Positions 43,453 through 52,569 of a DNA stretch of 64,000 nt are shown here, piece after piece (position 1 is the first letter of the stretch; every line of letters begins with the position of its first letter). The DNA comes from Flavobacteriaceae bacterium (lineage in GTDB: Bacteria; Bacteroidota; Bacteroidia; Flavobacteriales; Flavobacteriaceae). A model generated the notes under the pieces. It did no database searches. It was not told the origin of the DNA and worked only from the letters and a program-made list of their open reading frames with translations. Location of the stretch: positions 175,639-239,638 of the forward strand of contig PALG01000033.1 in assembly GCA_002707025.1 (NCBI GenBank), in the 5' to 3' direction. Position numbers and translations under genes: made by a program.

Positions 43453-43899
43453 ATGAATCGTTTGTTCGTCATCATATTCATTTTCGGTAGTACTAAACTA
43501 GTAGCGTTTCCATCCCATACTGTAGCATATAAACCCCTTCAGGATACTATGAAGTTAAAAATTACAATTAAGGAAAACATTGCGAAAGCTGTTTTATACG
43601 ACAATCCCACGAGTAGGGATTTTGCTATGTTGCTTCCTTTAACGTTGGAGTTAAGTGACTATGCCCAAATAGAAAAAGTGGCAAACTTACCTGAAAAACT
43701 CACCCAAAAGGATGCTCCAAATGGGTTTGATGCTTCCGTGGGCGATTTGACCTATTATGCGCCCTGGGGAAACATGGCGCTATTTTATAAGGATTTTGGA
43801 TATGCCAGCGGATTGATTTCTCTGGGTAAAATTACCCACGGCCTAGAATATTTTAATACAGAAGCCCCAGTCACCATTACCATAGAATTAGAAGATTAA
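43453..43899 (+). CDS. exported cyclophilin-like fold protein
   Basis: The gene starts directly after the acetyltransferase stop. A signal peptide (NRLFVIIFIFGSTKLVAF) is followed by a compact beta domain of the cyclophilin-like (TM1367-type) family. It is recognised from KAVLYDNPTSRDFAMLLPLTLELSDYA and VGDLTYYAPWGNMALFYKDFGYASGLISLGKI. These small proteins lack a proven isomerase activity. It is translationally coupled to the acetyltransferase and lies 15 bp before the cupin gene. Confidence 0.82.
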   Translation: MNRLFVIIFIFGSTKLVAFPSHTVAYKPLQDTMKLKITIKENIAKAVLYDNPTSRDFAMLLPLTLELSDYAQIEKVANLPEKLTQKDAPNGFDASVGDLTYYAPWGNMALFYKDFGYASGLISLGKITHGLEYFNTEAPVTITIELED

Positions 43900-43914
43900 T
43901 TTAAAAACAAAGAG

Positions 43915-44430
43915 ATGAAAAATTACATTACGATCATTGCCATTGCTGTAGGAAGTCTTTTTTTGATAACTGCATGCAATTCGAATACGAATAAGAAGGA
44001 AGAAAAAACACAAAAAGAAGAAACCATGAAAAATGAAAAAGACGAATTGGATGCCATTTTCCCAAAGGGCCAAAAAGGTCCGGCCGAATTCTTCACGGGG
44101 AATGCCCATAATTTTGGATTTGAGATTGACTCGGTATTTACTACCGTTGCCGGGAATGTCTATTTTGAGCCAGGGGCTCGAAGTAACTGGCACTCCCATG
44201 CTTCAGGACAGATTTTAATTATCACCGATGGGGTAGGATACCATCAAATTGAAGGACAGCCCATCGAGACGATCAAAAAAGGGGATATCGTTCAGTGTCC
44301 GCCCAATGTACGCCATTGGCATGGGGCAAGCCCAGAAGTAGGGTTACAGCAAATTTATGTCGTGCCCAATATTGAAAAAGGAGTCGTGGATTGGCAAGAA
44401 GCGGTGACCGATGAGCAATACCAAAAATAA
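43915..44430 (+). CDS. cupin-domain lipoprotein
   Basis: This 171-residue protein has a lipoprotein signal (VGSLFLITAC, Cys about 21) and a Lys/Glu-rich linker. The single cupin (about 75-165) carries the metal-binding motifs RSNWHSHASGQILIITDGVGYHQ and CPPNVRHWHGASPE, with four His likely binding a metal. It resembles small cupins found beside dehydrogenases and carboxymuconolactone decarboxylases. Its reaction is not known. It lies 5 bp before the dehydrogenase ATG, in the same operon. Confidence 0.85.
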   Translation: MKNYITIIAIAVGSLFLITACNSNTNKKEEKTQKEETMKNEKDELDAIFPKGQKGPAEFFTGNAHNFGFEIDSVFTTVAGNVYFEPGARSNWHSHASGQILIITDGVGYHQIEGQPIETIKKGDIVQCPPNVRHWHGASPEVGLQQIYVVPNIEKGVVDWQEAVTDEQYQK

Positions 44431-44434
44431 AAGA

Positions 44435-45610
44435 ATGAAAGAAAAAGATAAATTAAATCAAGATAAGGGACGTAGGAAATTTATTCAAACTACCGCTGCT
44501 GCGAGTGCAGGATTAGCTTTAGTTCCTTCTTTATCATTGAATTCACAAAATAAAAATCACACTATGAAAGAAACCATAAACGCAAGAGGCTATGCAGGAA
44601 CTGATGCAAAAAGCCCTCTAAAAAGCTGGAATTTTGAGCGAAGACCTTTAGGAGATAATGATGTGCTCATTGAAATCAAATATTCGGGTATTTGTCACTC
44701 AGATATCCACCAAATTCAGGGGCACTGGGGGCCGCAAAAGTATCCCCAAGTTCCGGGACACGAAATCGCAGGTATCATCACTGCCGTTGGCAAAAACGTT
44801 TCCAAATTTAAAGTAGGAGACAAGGCTGGTGTAGGATGTATGGTGGACGGTTGTACGACTTGTGAAAATGAAGAGCAATACCATCCCGATGCCCTGTATA
44901 CTTATGGTAATGTGGATGAAAGGGAACCTACCGGAATCACACAAGGGGGATACTCTAACAATATTGTGGTACGGGATCATTACGCCATTAAAATTCCAGA
45001 GACTCTTGAATTGAAATATGCCGCGCCTCTACTATGTGCAGGAATTACTACGTATTCTCCCCTTATGAAGTACGATGCAATGAAAAAAGATGAAAAAGTG
45101 GGTGTCATTGGAATCGGAGGCTTGGGTCATCTCGCGGTTAAATTAGCAGTCTCAAAGGGAGCAGAAGTTTATGCCTTCACTACTTCAGCAGACAAAGTGG
45201 AAGATATTAAAGGCTTCGGGGCAAAGGAGGTTGTGGTAGTGAATAGTTCTGAAGATTTGAAACCTTGGAAAGCTAAATTGGATTACATGATTTCTACCGT
45301 TCCTTATGCGTACGAAATGTCTCCCTATATCGACTGTGTGAAACCCTACGGCTATTTTACCCAAGTTGGGCAGCCTATAGGGGGAGCTTTGGAAATCAAT
45401 AATTTCAACATGATATACAACCGTGTTAATTTTAACGGATCCCTTATTGGCGGGATTAAAGATACCCAGGAAGTAGTCGATTATTGTGCTGAAAATAACA
45501 TCTATCCGCAAATTGAAATGATCAATGCCGATGAAATCAACGATGCTTGGAAAAAGGTGGTAGACAAAAAAGCAAGGTACCGCTATGTGATTGATGCGGC
45601 CACCTTCTAG
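44435..45610 (+). CDS. Tat-signal zinc alcohol dehydrogenase (MDR family) with an altered structural-zinc site
   Basis: This medium-chain dehydrogenase has GICHSDIH (Cys87 and following His) and GHE (109-110), the catalytic-zinc motif, plus the nucleotide motif GVIGIGGLGHLAVKLA. Its N terminus is a twin-arginine signal (RRKFIQTTAAASAGLALVP, RR at 13-14), so it is probably exported folded, unlike most relatives. The structural-zinc lobe keeps only Cys140 and Cys143; the rest of the four-Cys cluster has a short deletion and a His near 150. The start at 44435 follows the cupin stop by 4 bp; an ATG at 44411 overlaps it and is less likely. Length is 391 residues. Confidence 0.85.
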   Translation: MKEKDKLNQDKGRRKFIQTTAAASAGLALVPSLSLNSQNKNHTMKETINARGYAGTDAKSPLKSWNFERRPLGDNDVLIEIKYSGICHSDIHQIQGHWGPQKYPQVPGHEIAGIITAVGKNVSKFKVGDKAGVGCMVDGCTTCENEEQYHPDALYTYGNVDEREPTGITQGGYSNNIVVRDHYAIKIPETLELKYAAPLLCAGITTYSPLMKYDAMKKDEKVGVIGIGGLGHLAVKLAVSKGAEVYAFTTSADKVEDIKGFGAKEVVVVNSSEDLKPWKAKLDYMISTVPYAYEMSPYIDCVKPYGYFTQVGQPIGGALEINNFNMIYNRVNFNGSLIGGIKDTQEVVDYCAENNIYPQIEMINADEINDAWKKVVDKKARYRYVIDAATF

Positions 45611-45632
45611 GATGTGTCATGTCACCTAATTT

Positions 45633-45689
45633 AAAACAGTCTTAAAGAATCAAATTTGATCCATTGTAATAGTTCTTTAAGGCTGTTTT
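45633..45689. terminator. bidirectional terminator with long arms
   Basis: AAAACAGTCTTAAAGAA (45633-45649) pairs with TTCTTTAAGGCTGTTTT (45673-45689), with one G-U pair, flanked by A and T runs. It separates the convergent dehydrogenase and BNR-repeat genes. Confidence 0.82.
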
Positions 45690-45690
45690 T

Positions 45691-48600
45691 TTATTCTTCT
45701 TCTACAAATAAATAATTCAAATTCAACGTATTGAATTGCTTATTAAAACTTTCAATTTCTTCTGAAACCAATGTCTCAAACTTACGCAACTCTGCATCGA
45801 TTTGTTGGGTGAGCTCGTTTTTAACGGCAATGTCCTGTTCCGTAGGAGGAAAATCGTCCATGCTCACCAAACTATTTAAATGCGCCAGTTTATTGGTGAG
45901 TTTGATGGGAAAATTTAAGGGATCTTGCCCACTTCGGTTTTTGGTTTGATAGAGCGCTTTTTCAATTTCCGAAAACTGTTCACTCAAGGTTTTTGCTTTT
46001 TCCACAAGGTCTTTTACGGGTTCGTTGTCCTTGTATTGCTTCTGAAAGGCCTCCAACTGATTATTGATCTTACGGATTTTCTTGATGCTTTTATGCGCCT
46101 TGTCAACGGTTTTGTTGATATCGGTAATAAAATCGAATTGACGTTGCATTCCTGCTACATCGGTTTCCGCATTTTCATCGGGTAGAATGGTTAAATCCCG
46201 AACCATCACTTCATCCTCAACCTCCAAGACCACTTGGTAGTTTCCTGGCACGGCTTTAGGGGCTTCGGTACTGGCCCACCATAAAATCATTCCGTCCAGT
46301 CGTTCGGCCCCGTCGCCTTGCGTATCCCATACAAAGAGGTTGCTTCCCTTTTCTACGGAAAGTTGGTGTTTCTTGTCTTTAGTGCCAAACGTTTGCAAGG
46401 TGTCCTTTCTACTGTTTAAAAAACTAAGCCGAATGTCCTTATCGGAAGGGTCTTCCAAATTAAAATACACCATGACCCCGTTGGGATGATTGGTGCCAGC
46501 GGTTAAAGAACCTTTTCGGGAGGCTCCGTTCATACGGTAGCTATCCTTTGGTTTGAATAAATAGTTGCCTTTTCCCTTGGCTTTAGCTAATTGATGCAGG
46601 ACCGTAACATCATCAATCATCCACAGGCTTCTTCCTTGAGTGGCTACAATAAGGTCGTTGTTTTTCAAGGCTAAATCGGTAATAGACACGATGGGTAGAT
46701 TCAATTGAAAAGACTTCCAATTAGCGCCATCATCAAACGAAAGGTACATACCATTTTCAGTCCCAGCATACAACAATCCTTTTTGGTTAAGATCTTCCCG
46801 AACGACTCGCGTAAAGTGTTCTTCAGCAATACCATTCGTAATTTTTTTCCATGTTTTTCCGTAGTCGGTCGTTTTGTACAAGTAAGGGGCATAATCCCCT
46901 AATTTGTAACGGGTTCCCGCTACATAGCAAGTTCCTGCATCAAAATGAGAGGGCTCCACACTATTGATCATCATCCATTCAGGCATTCCCTTTGGCGTTA
47001 CATTCTCCCAACTTTCCCCACCATTTCGGGATACATGGACCAATCCGTCGTCACTTCCGGTCCACAAAAGTCCGGGGGTTACCGGAGATTCCGCAGCAGC
47101 GAAAATAGTACAGTAGTATTCTACCGACGTATTATCCTGCGTTATTGGGCCTCCCGAAGAACCCAGTTTGGAAGCATCGTTCCGGGTAAGGTCTGGACTT
47201 AATAATTTCCAACTTTGCCCTTCATTGGTCGTCATGTGCAGATGGTTGGAAGCCGCATACAATTTATTGGGATCGTGAGGCGAGAAGAAAATAGGGAAAT
47301 TCCACTGAAAACGGTACTTAAAATCCTCCGCTCCGTGTCCCATAGGATTGTCGGGCCAAACACTAACACTCCGTACCGTCCCTTTGTCGTGATTCACCCG
47401 GGTAAGGAACCCATCATAACTTCCACCATATACAATGTCGCTATTTTCGGGATCCACGGCAATATGAGCACTTTCCCCACCTGCGGTGCTTTCCCAATCG
47501 TCCTCACCAATGCTCCATCCTTCGGTGCGATGGGGAATGCGAAGCGTACTATTGTCCTGTTGTGCGACATAAATTCGGTAAGGGAATGAATTATCGGTTG
47601 TCACCCGATAGAATTGAGCGGTTGGCTGATTGTGATAGGTGCTCCATGTTTCCCCACCATCGTAGGTAACCTGCGCACCACCATCGTCGCCCATGATCAT
47701 TCGGTTGGAATCTTCAGGAGCGATCCATAAATCGTGATGATCCCCATGTGGTGCATTACTGGCTTCAAAGGTTTTTCCACCGTCGGTGCTTTTGTGGTAA
47801 CGAACATTTAGCACATACACCGTATTGATATCTTCGGTATCTGCATACACACGGGTGTAATACCAAGCCCGTTGGCGTAGATTTCGATCGCTATTCACCA
47901 AACTCCAAGTTTCCCCACCATCGTCACTTCGGTAGAGTCCGCCTTTGTCTTTATTTTCTACCATTGCCCAAACACGCTCGCTGTTTAAAGGAGAAACGGT
48001 CACGCCGATAATTCCGAGGGTATCGGTAGGAAATCCTTTATTCGTTGAAATTTCTTTCCAAGTTTCCCCACTATCGGTACTTTTCCATAAGGCAGATCCT
48101 TCTCCGCCGCTGCTTAAGCTGTATGGAGTACGCCGTACATTCCAAGTGGAAGCATAGATAATTCTAGGGTTATTGGGATCTAAGGTTAAATCGACTGCTC
48201 CTGCATTTTCATTGGCAAACAAGATGCGTTTCCATGTTTTTCCACCATCTACCGATTTATAAACCCCTCGTTCCTGTGTAGGTTTGTACAAATCGCCAAG
48301 TACCGCTGCATACACAATTTCGTGGTTTCGGGGATGGGTGGCAATACGAGGAATGTGTCTGCTTTTTTCCAAACCTGCGGAAGTCCATGTTTTACCGGCA
48401 TCCATACTTTTCCACATACCGAAGCCTGAAGACACATTTCCCCTCACGGTTTGTTCCCCTCCTCCAACATAAATCACGTTGTGATCGTCACCGGCTACTT
48501 CAATTGCCCCGATGGATCCGCCGAAGTATCCATCTGATATATTTTCCCAAGTGCGCCCGCCATTTTGAGTACGCCAAACACCGCCTCCGGTAGCTCCAAA

Positions 48601-48786
48601 ATAAAAGAGATTGGGTTTGTTTGGGACACCTGTCACTGCGGCGCTTCTTCCCCCACGGAAGGGTCCCACCAAGCGGTACTCTAAGGCATCGTATAAGCTT
48701 TCATCATAGGTCTGGGCTTGAGCCGTTTCTACAATTAATAGTATTAGAAAAAGAAAACGTAGCGAAGCGAAAATGGATCTTTTCAT
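45691..48786 (-). CDS. large exported sortilin/BNR-repeat (beta-propeller) protein
   Basis: This 1031-residue protein has a signal peptide (FASLRFLFLILLIVETAQAQ) and many Asp-box/BNR repeats of the pattern S-x-D-x-G-x-T-W. Examples are KSMDAGKTWT, KSVDGGKTWK, KSTDSGETWK, RSDDGGETWS and KTTDYGKTWK, making two stacked propellers (about 25-700). A beta-sandwich-like region and a C-terminal helical part (about 905-1031) follow. Such proteins are called glycosyl hydrolase or VPS10-like in databases, without a demonstrated enzyme activity. It is probably secreted or on the cell surface. The gene stands alone after the terminator. Confidence 0.88.
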   Translation of the reverse strand: MKRSIFASLRFLFLILLIVETAQAQTYDESLYDALEYRLVGPFRGGRSAAVTGVPNKPNLFYFGATGGGVWRTQNGGRTWENISDGYFGGSIGAIEVAGDDHNVIYVGGGEQTVRGNVSSGFGMWKSMDAGKTWTSAGLEKSRHIPRIATHPRNHEIVYAAVLGDLYKPTQERGVYKSVDGGKTWKRILFANENAGAVDLTLDPNNPRIIYASTWNVRRTPYSLSSGGEGSALWKSTDSGETWKEISTNKGFPTDTLGIIGVTVSPLNSERVWAMVENKDKGGLYRSDDGGETWSLVNSDRNLRQRAWYYTRVYADTEDINTVYVLNVRYHKSTDGGKTFEASNAPHGDHHDLWIAPEDSNRMIMGDDGGAQVTYDGGETWSTYHNQPTAQFYRVTTDNSFPYRIYVAQQDNSTLRIPHRTEGWSIGEDDWESTAGGESAHIAVDPENSDIVYGGSYDGFLTRVNHDKGTVRSVSVWPDNPMGHGAEDFKYRFQWNFPIFFSPHDPNKLYAASNHLHMTTNEGQSWKLLSPDLTRNDASKLGSSGGPITQDNTSVEYYCTIFAAAESPVTPGLLWTGSDDGLVHVSRNGGESWENVTPKGMPEWMMINSVEPSHFDAGTCYVAGTRYKLGDYAPYLYKTTDYGKTWKKITNGIAEEHFTRVVREDLNQKGLLYAGTENGMYLSFDDGANWKSFQLNLPIVSITDLALKNNDLIVATQGRSLWMIDDVTVLHQLAKAKGKGNYLFKPKDSYRMNGASRKGSLTAGTNHPNGVMVYFNLEDPSDKDIRLSFLNSRKDTLQTFGTKDKKHQLSVEKGSNLFVWDTQGDGAERLDGMILWWASTEAPKAVPGNYQVVLEVEDEVMVRDLTILPDENAETDVAGMQRQFDFITDINKTVDKAHKSIKKIRKINNQLEAFQKQYKDNEPVKDLVEKAKTLSEQFSEIEKALYQTKNRSGQDPLNFPIKLTNKLAHLNSLVSMDDFPPTEQDIAVKNELTQQIDAELRKFETLVSEEIESFNKQFNTLNLNYLFVEEE

Positions 48787-48821
48787 GCGTATGGAATTTT
48801 GAGAAAATTAAAGATACTATT

Positions 48822-49622
48822 TTACAAAGCCTTTTGGAAACGATACTGTAAGATATTGGGAATATTAACAGAATGTACTTCTTTAAAAGTTGTATCGTTT
48901 TCTTCGGAATAAGAAGGAGGTTCGAGTCCTAATTCCTTGGCTTTTTGAACGTAATAGGTTTTTTTGGAAGGATGTTCGGGATGCACCGCATTGAAAATAT
49001 GGCCAAAGGCTTGTTGCTTTATAATTTTGATCAAAATCCCGATGCAATCTTCCCGATGGATTAAATTCACAGGGGCATCCCCGTTGTTGAGGCCTTCCCT
49101 GCCTGCGAGGTAACGAACGGGTTGTCTACTGCCTCCTAATAATCCGCCAAACCGAACAATGCTAGTGGTAAAGGAAGCATTAAAAAAAAGTTGTTCCACC
49201 TGAAGCAATTGTCTACCTGCTTCCGTATCGGGTTTAGGAATATCACCTTCGTTTACTTTCTGCTGAGCGTCTCCGTACACCGAGGTACTACTAATAAAGA
49301 TGCAGTGTTGAATTTCTGAAGCTTCTATGGCTTCTAGAAAGTAGGTCATCTTTAAAACATAATCGGCTCCCGTACCCCTTCGTAATCCTGGGGGAATCAT
49401 TATAATCAAGGTTTCAATGTCTTTTAGAAAGGCATCGGTACTTCCTTGAATTCCTCTTTCGGTGAGCGTAAGGGGATATGCGTTAAACCCTTTTTTCTGA
49501 AGGGCAGTGGCTTTTTCCAATTGAGTCACCGTGCCCTTTACTTGAAATCCTAAAAACTGAAGCCGTTGGGCTAAGGGCAATCCTAGCCATCCCAAGCCCG
49601 CAATACCTATAGTTTTACTCAT
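48822..49622 (-). CDS. NAD(P)-binding SDR-like protein (YeeZ type)
   Basis: This 266-residue protein has an N-terminal Rossmann motif (GIAGLGWLGLPLAQRLQ) and the SDR-like pieces ISSTSVYGDAQQKVNEGD and YLAGREGLNNGDAPVNLIHREDCIGIL. It resembles atypical extended SDRs such as YeeZ. Tyr in SVYG is the likely active-site residue, but the following Lys is missing. The substrate is unknown. It overlaps the M28 peptidase gene by 8 bp, so the two are translationally coupled. Confidence 0.82.
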   Translation of the reverse strand: MSKTIGIAGLGWLGLPLAQRLQFLGFQVKGTVTQLEKATALQKKGFNAYPLTLTERGIQGSTDAFLKDIETLIIMIPPGLRRGTGADYVLKMTYFLEAIEASEIQHCIFISSTSVYGDAQQKVNEGDIPKPDTEAGRQLLQVEQLFFNASFTTSIVRFGGLLGGSRQPVRYLAGREGLNNGDAPVNLIHREDCIGILIKIIKQQAFGHIFNAVHPEHPSKKTYYVQKAKELGLEPPSYSEENDTTFKEVHSVNIPNILQYRFQKAL

Positions 49623-51969
49623 CGGCTGAAACGGTTAAGGTGTCGTTAACTTTGCGGGTCATATTGACTAGGCTCAGCGTTCGTTTTACCACAATGGCAT
49701 CATTAAAAATAAAGGGTTTGGTCATGGTGTTTTTGGGACGTTCTGGAATGGTAAATTTTGGATTTTTTAGCAAATCGAAAGAATACTCCAATACCGTAAA
49801 CGGAACCTCTTTGTCTTTGGGCACCGTATATTGTATCTGTAGGGTGTCTTTCGGGGAAACATAGTAACTAATAAGTCCGTTGTTTACCCGATTGCTATAC
49901 ACTTTTCCGGTACTGTCTTTGGCAATTTCGATGTGGTTATAAGCTAAGGAATTGAAGACAATACTTTTATCGACATACAGGCGAATCACATCTACCTCGC
50001 GTTTGGGGGTAATGGTGAAGGAAACCGAATGTTCCTCACCTATTATAGTATCCTTGTTTAATACCGTTTCGAACAAGGGAATGTCTTTGTAGGGTGCTTC
50101 AGCGGCATAGGTGTAGCCCGAATTGTATTTGCTCCCCGCGGCATTTTCTACATACGCATCGGCTGTTTCAGGGTTCTCACCCAGATAACCACGGGTCCAG
50201 TCGTCTAGCATTTTATCGTAAGTGACCCAATAGGCTTTTTCGGTATCGGTGTTTTGGTAGTACAATAAACTGTTGGGCTTTTGGGTAGTTTCAGTCCAGC
50301 CACTATTGAAGTGTGCACTAATGAAAAAGCCCATTCCGAGGACTAAAAACAACAAGGCAAAAAACTTTTTGTATCGGTAAAATCCTAAGATGCTTTGAAG
50401 CATTCCGAAGAGAAGTACCACAAACACACAGCTAATCACCAACATTTTTAACCCAAGTCCTACAGGGAAGAACTGAATTAGCGGAGAGAAGATGAAAATT
50501 GCTGGCACGGCTAATAACACCATCAACAACAAGTTGGGGCGCTCCTGCCGAATAAGTACAAAGAGACTTATTAATGCAAAGAAAAATGGAATGATAAAAA
50601 AGGCTCCTCCTTTTAAATATATTGCCAAGAAAATATTAATGATCAACCAAAAAAACAGAGGCGCAATCATTAAGTTGGCAGGATGGATTCTGGTAGAAAA
50701 CCTTCTGTAGATAAAGAACAACAATGCCAAGGTCATCACGACAAAAAAGGCGATATAGGTATGCCCGTTGTAGGTAAAGCCATGTTGGATTTCTTCATAT
50801 CCAGGATAAATTTTTAGAATAAGTTGCCATCCAAAATACCCAAATACTCCTGCAATGACCAAAGAAATGAGAAAGGGAACAAATCCCTTCCCAATGTAGC
50901 TTAGGCTAAGCCTTCCTTGTTTCATTCCGTAGAAAATAAGGAAGAAAAATAGCAGTGCGGCTATGATCACCATTGGGATGACCCAAGAAAACGGATAGCT
51001 AATCATTTTTAAGAAAGGGAAATTCACATACACATAATCTACCTCACTTTTAATTTTGGAGAGGTCCGCATCGGCGAAATACTGCACCATGGGCAACAAA
51101 TAACTCCCTTGATGCTGAAGCGTGTTACGGTCGAGGTTTTCAAAATTGTCATTGGCGGTATGGTAATCGAAGTGATCATCGATAAAGGAAAAGAAGAGTC
51201 CGTCGATATCCCCTTCCTCCCGAAGTACGGTGGAGTCGGTATCGTTGGGCAGCATTTTGTAAATACTGTACATGAGTGAAGACGCCACGGGAAAATCGGG
51301 ATTGGCTGCTATAAATCCTTTGATGAGGTTCTCATTACCCTGATTGGTTTCCACAATCATGTTACTAGGTCCGCCACTTCCCCGCGCTTCAAAATTGAGC
51401 GCTAACCCCACGTCTTTGGCCCATCGATGATTGCGTACAAAGAGTTTGGCCCCGTCCAGCCCTACTTCTTCGCCATCGGTAAAAAGCACGATGATATCGT
51501 TTTTGGGTTGTTGCCCCGAAGCTTTATAGGCACGAAGGGTTTCTAAAATGGTTACAACGCCGCTTCCTGCATCGCTGGCACCAAAAGAGGGGACCAAGGC
51601 ACTGTCGTAATGGGAGAAGATAAGCAACGCCTTACCAGTGCCGGAGCCTTCCATTTTTGCAATAATATTGACGGGTTTATCCATGCCGCCCCATTTTTGG
51701 TTCACGATGTACCCTTCCTGGGTTTCGGGTTCCAGTCCTAGATTTTGCAACTGATCCATAAGGTAATTGCGTACGCGGATGTTTTCTTCAGAACCGATGT
51801 AATGAGGGGCTTGAGTGATCTCTTTCAGTGGAACCAAGGCTCTTTCCGCAGAAAATTCAGTTTCGGGAATGGAGGCAGGAGCTCCATTTCTAGGCATAAG
51901 GCTATAAAAACTGTAATAAATAAGTCCTAATAGTAGGAGAAAGGAAAGAAAGGCAAAAGAACGTTTCAT
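49615..51969 (-). CDS. membrane-anchored M28-family aminopeptidase
   Basis: This 784-residue protein has an N-terminal anchor (about 6-24) and an M28 peptidase domain (about 40-325). The zinc ligands appear in LLIFSHYDSALVPSFGASDAGSG, FTDGEEVGLDGAKLF, NFEARGSGG and DDHFDYHTANDN. About eight membrane helices follow (330-575) and then a beta-rich C-terminal domain. This plan matches the Fxna/ERMP1-like group. It should cleave peptides outside the cytoplasm. The start at 51969 replaces a longer frame to 51999, which adds non-signal residues. It overlaps the downstream SDR gene. Confidence 0.88.
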   Translation of the reverse strand: MKRSFAFLSFLLLLGLIYYSFYSLMPRNGAPASIPETEFSAERALVPLKEITQAPHYIGSEENIRVRNYLMDQLQNLGLEPETQEGYIVNQKWGGMDKPVNIIAKMEGSGTGKALLIFSHYDSALVPSFGASDAGSGVVTILETLRAYKASGQQPKNDIIVLFTDGEEVGLDGAKLFVRNHRWAKDVGLALNFEARGSGGPSNMIVETNQGNENLIKGFIAANPDFPVASSLMYSIYKMLPNDTDSTVLREEGDIDGLFFSFIDDHFDYHTANDNFENLDRNTLQHQGSYLLPMVQYFADADLSKIKSEVDYVYVNFPFLKMISYPFSWVIPMVIIAALLFFFLIFYGMKQGRLSLSYIGKGFVPFLISLVIAGVFGYFGWQLILKIYPGYEEIQHGFTYNGHTYIAFFVVMTLALLFFIYRRFSTRIHPANLMIAPLFFWLIINIFLAIYLKGGAFFIIPFFFALISLFVLIRQERPNLLLMVLLAVPAIFIFSPLIQFFPVGLGLKMLVISCVFVVLLFGMLQSILGFYRYKKFFALLFLVLGMGFFISAHFNSGWTETTQKPNSLLYYQNTDTEKAYWVTYDKMLDDWTRGYLGENPETADAYVENAAGSKYNSGYTYAAEAPYKDIPLFETVLNKDTIIGEEHSVSFTITPKREVDVIRLYVDKSIVFNSLAYNHIEIAKDSTGKVYSNRVNNGLISYYVSPKDTLQIQYTVPKDKEVPFTVLEYSFDLLKNPKFTIPERPKNTMTKPFIFNDAIVVKRTLSLVNMTRKVNDTLTVSADE

Positions 51970-52089
51970 TTTGGTGGGTTTAGCGAAATAAAAGTACAAT
52001 TAATTCGTGAAAAGAAGGTTAATTCCTGAACCTGCTCTGGATTTTTTCAGAAAAAAAACCTATATTTAATAGGCTAAAAAACTGAAATT

Positions 52090-52554
52090 ATGGGTATTAA
52101 AAGTTATATCGGGCGGCGAACCAAGCCCCAAAAAGGATCTTCGGAAAACATAAAAGTATCCGACTATATGAGTACCAACCTAATCACATTTACCCCAAAC
52201 CAATCGGTGATGGAAGTGATGAACACGTTAATTAAGAAAAAAATCTCCGGAGGGCCGGTTGTCAATGACAAGAAAGAGCTCATTGGGATTATTTCTGAAG
52301 GCGATTGTATGAAACAAATAAGCAACAGCCGGTATTACAACCAACCCTTGGAAAACATGACCGTAGAGCACCATATGGCGACTGATGTGGAAACCATTGA
52401 TGGCGATATGAATGTTTTTGATGCGGCCGACAAATTTTTGAGTTCCCGCCGCAGGCGTTTTCCAATTATACAGCATGGAAAGTTGATTGGGTTAATAAGT
52501 CAGAAAGATATCTTAAAGGCGGCGATCGAGTTGAAAAGCCATAGCTGGAAGTAA
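52090..52554 (+). CDS. two-CBS-domain protein
   Basis: This 154-residue protein is a CBS pair: KVSDYMSTNLITFTPNQSVMEVMNTLIKKKISGGPVVNDKKELIGIISEGDCMKQ and the repeat MATDVETIDGDMNVFDAADKFLSSRRRRFPIIQHGKLIGLISQKDILKA. The N-terminal basic stretch (IKSYIGRRTKPQK) is not part of the fold. CBS pairs bind adenine nucleotides and regulate partners, none of which is obvious here. The gene is divergent from the M28 operon and convergent with the next. Confidence 0.9.
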   Translation: MGIKSYIGRRTKPQKGSSENIKVSDYMSTNLITFTPNQSVMEVMNTLIKKKISGGPVVNDKKELIGIISEGDCMKQISNSRYYNQPLENMTVEHHMATDVETIDGDMNVFDAADKFLSSRRRRFPIIQHGKLIGLISQKDILKAAIELKSHSWK

Positions 52555-52569
52555 ATCTGTTTTTTCAGC

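Noticed and set aside
52065..52079. CCTAT-ATTTA-ATAGG repeat before the CBS gene as an operator
   Set aside because: Arms of 5 bp in AT-rich DNA are expected by chance, and no promoter box is clearly associated.
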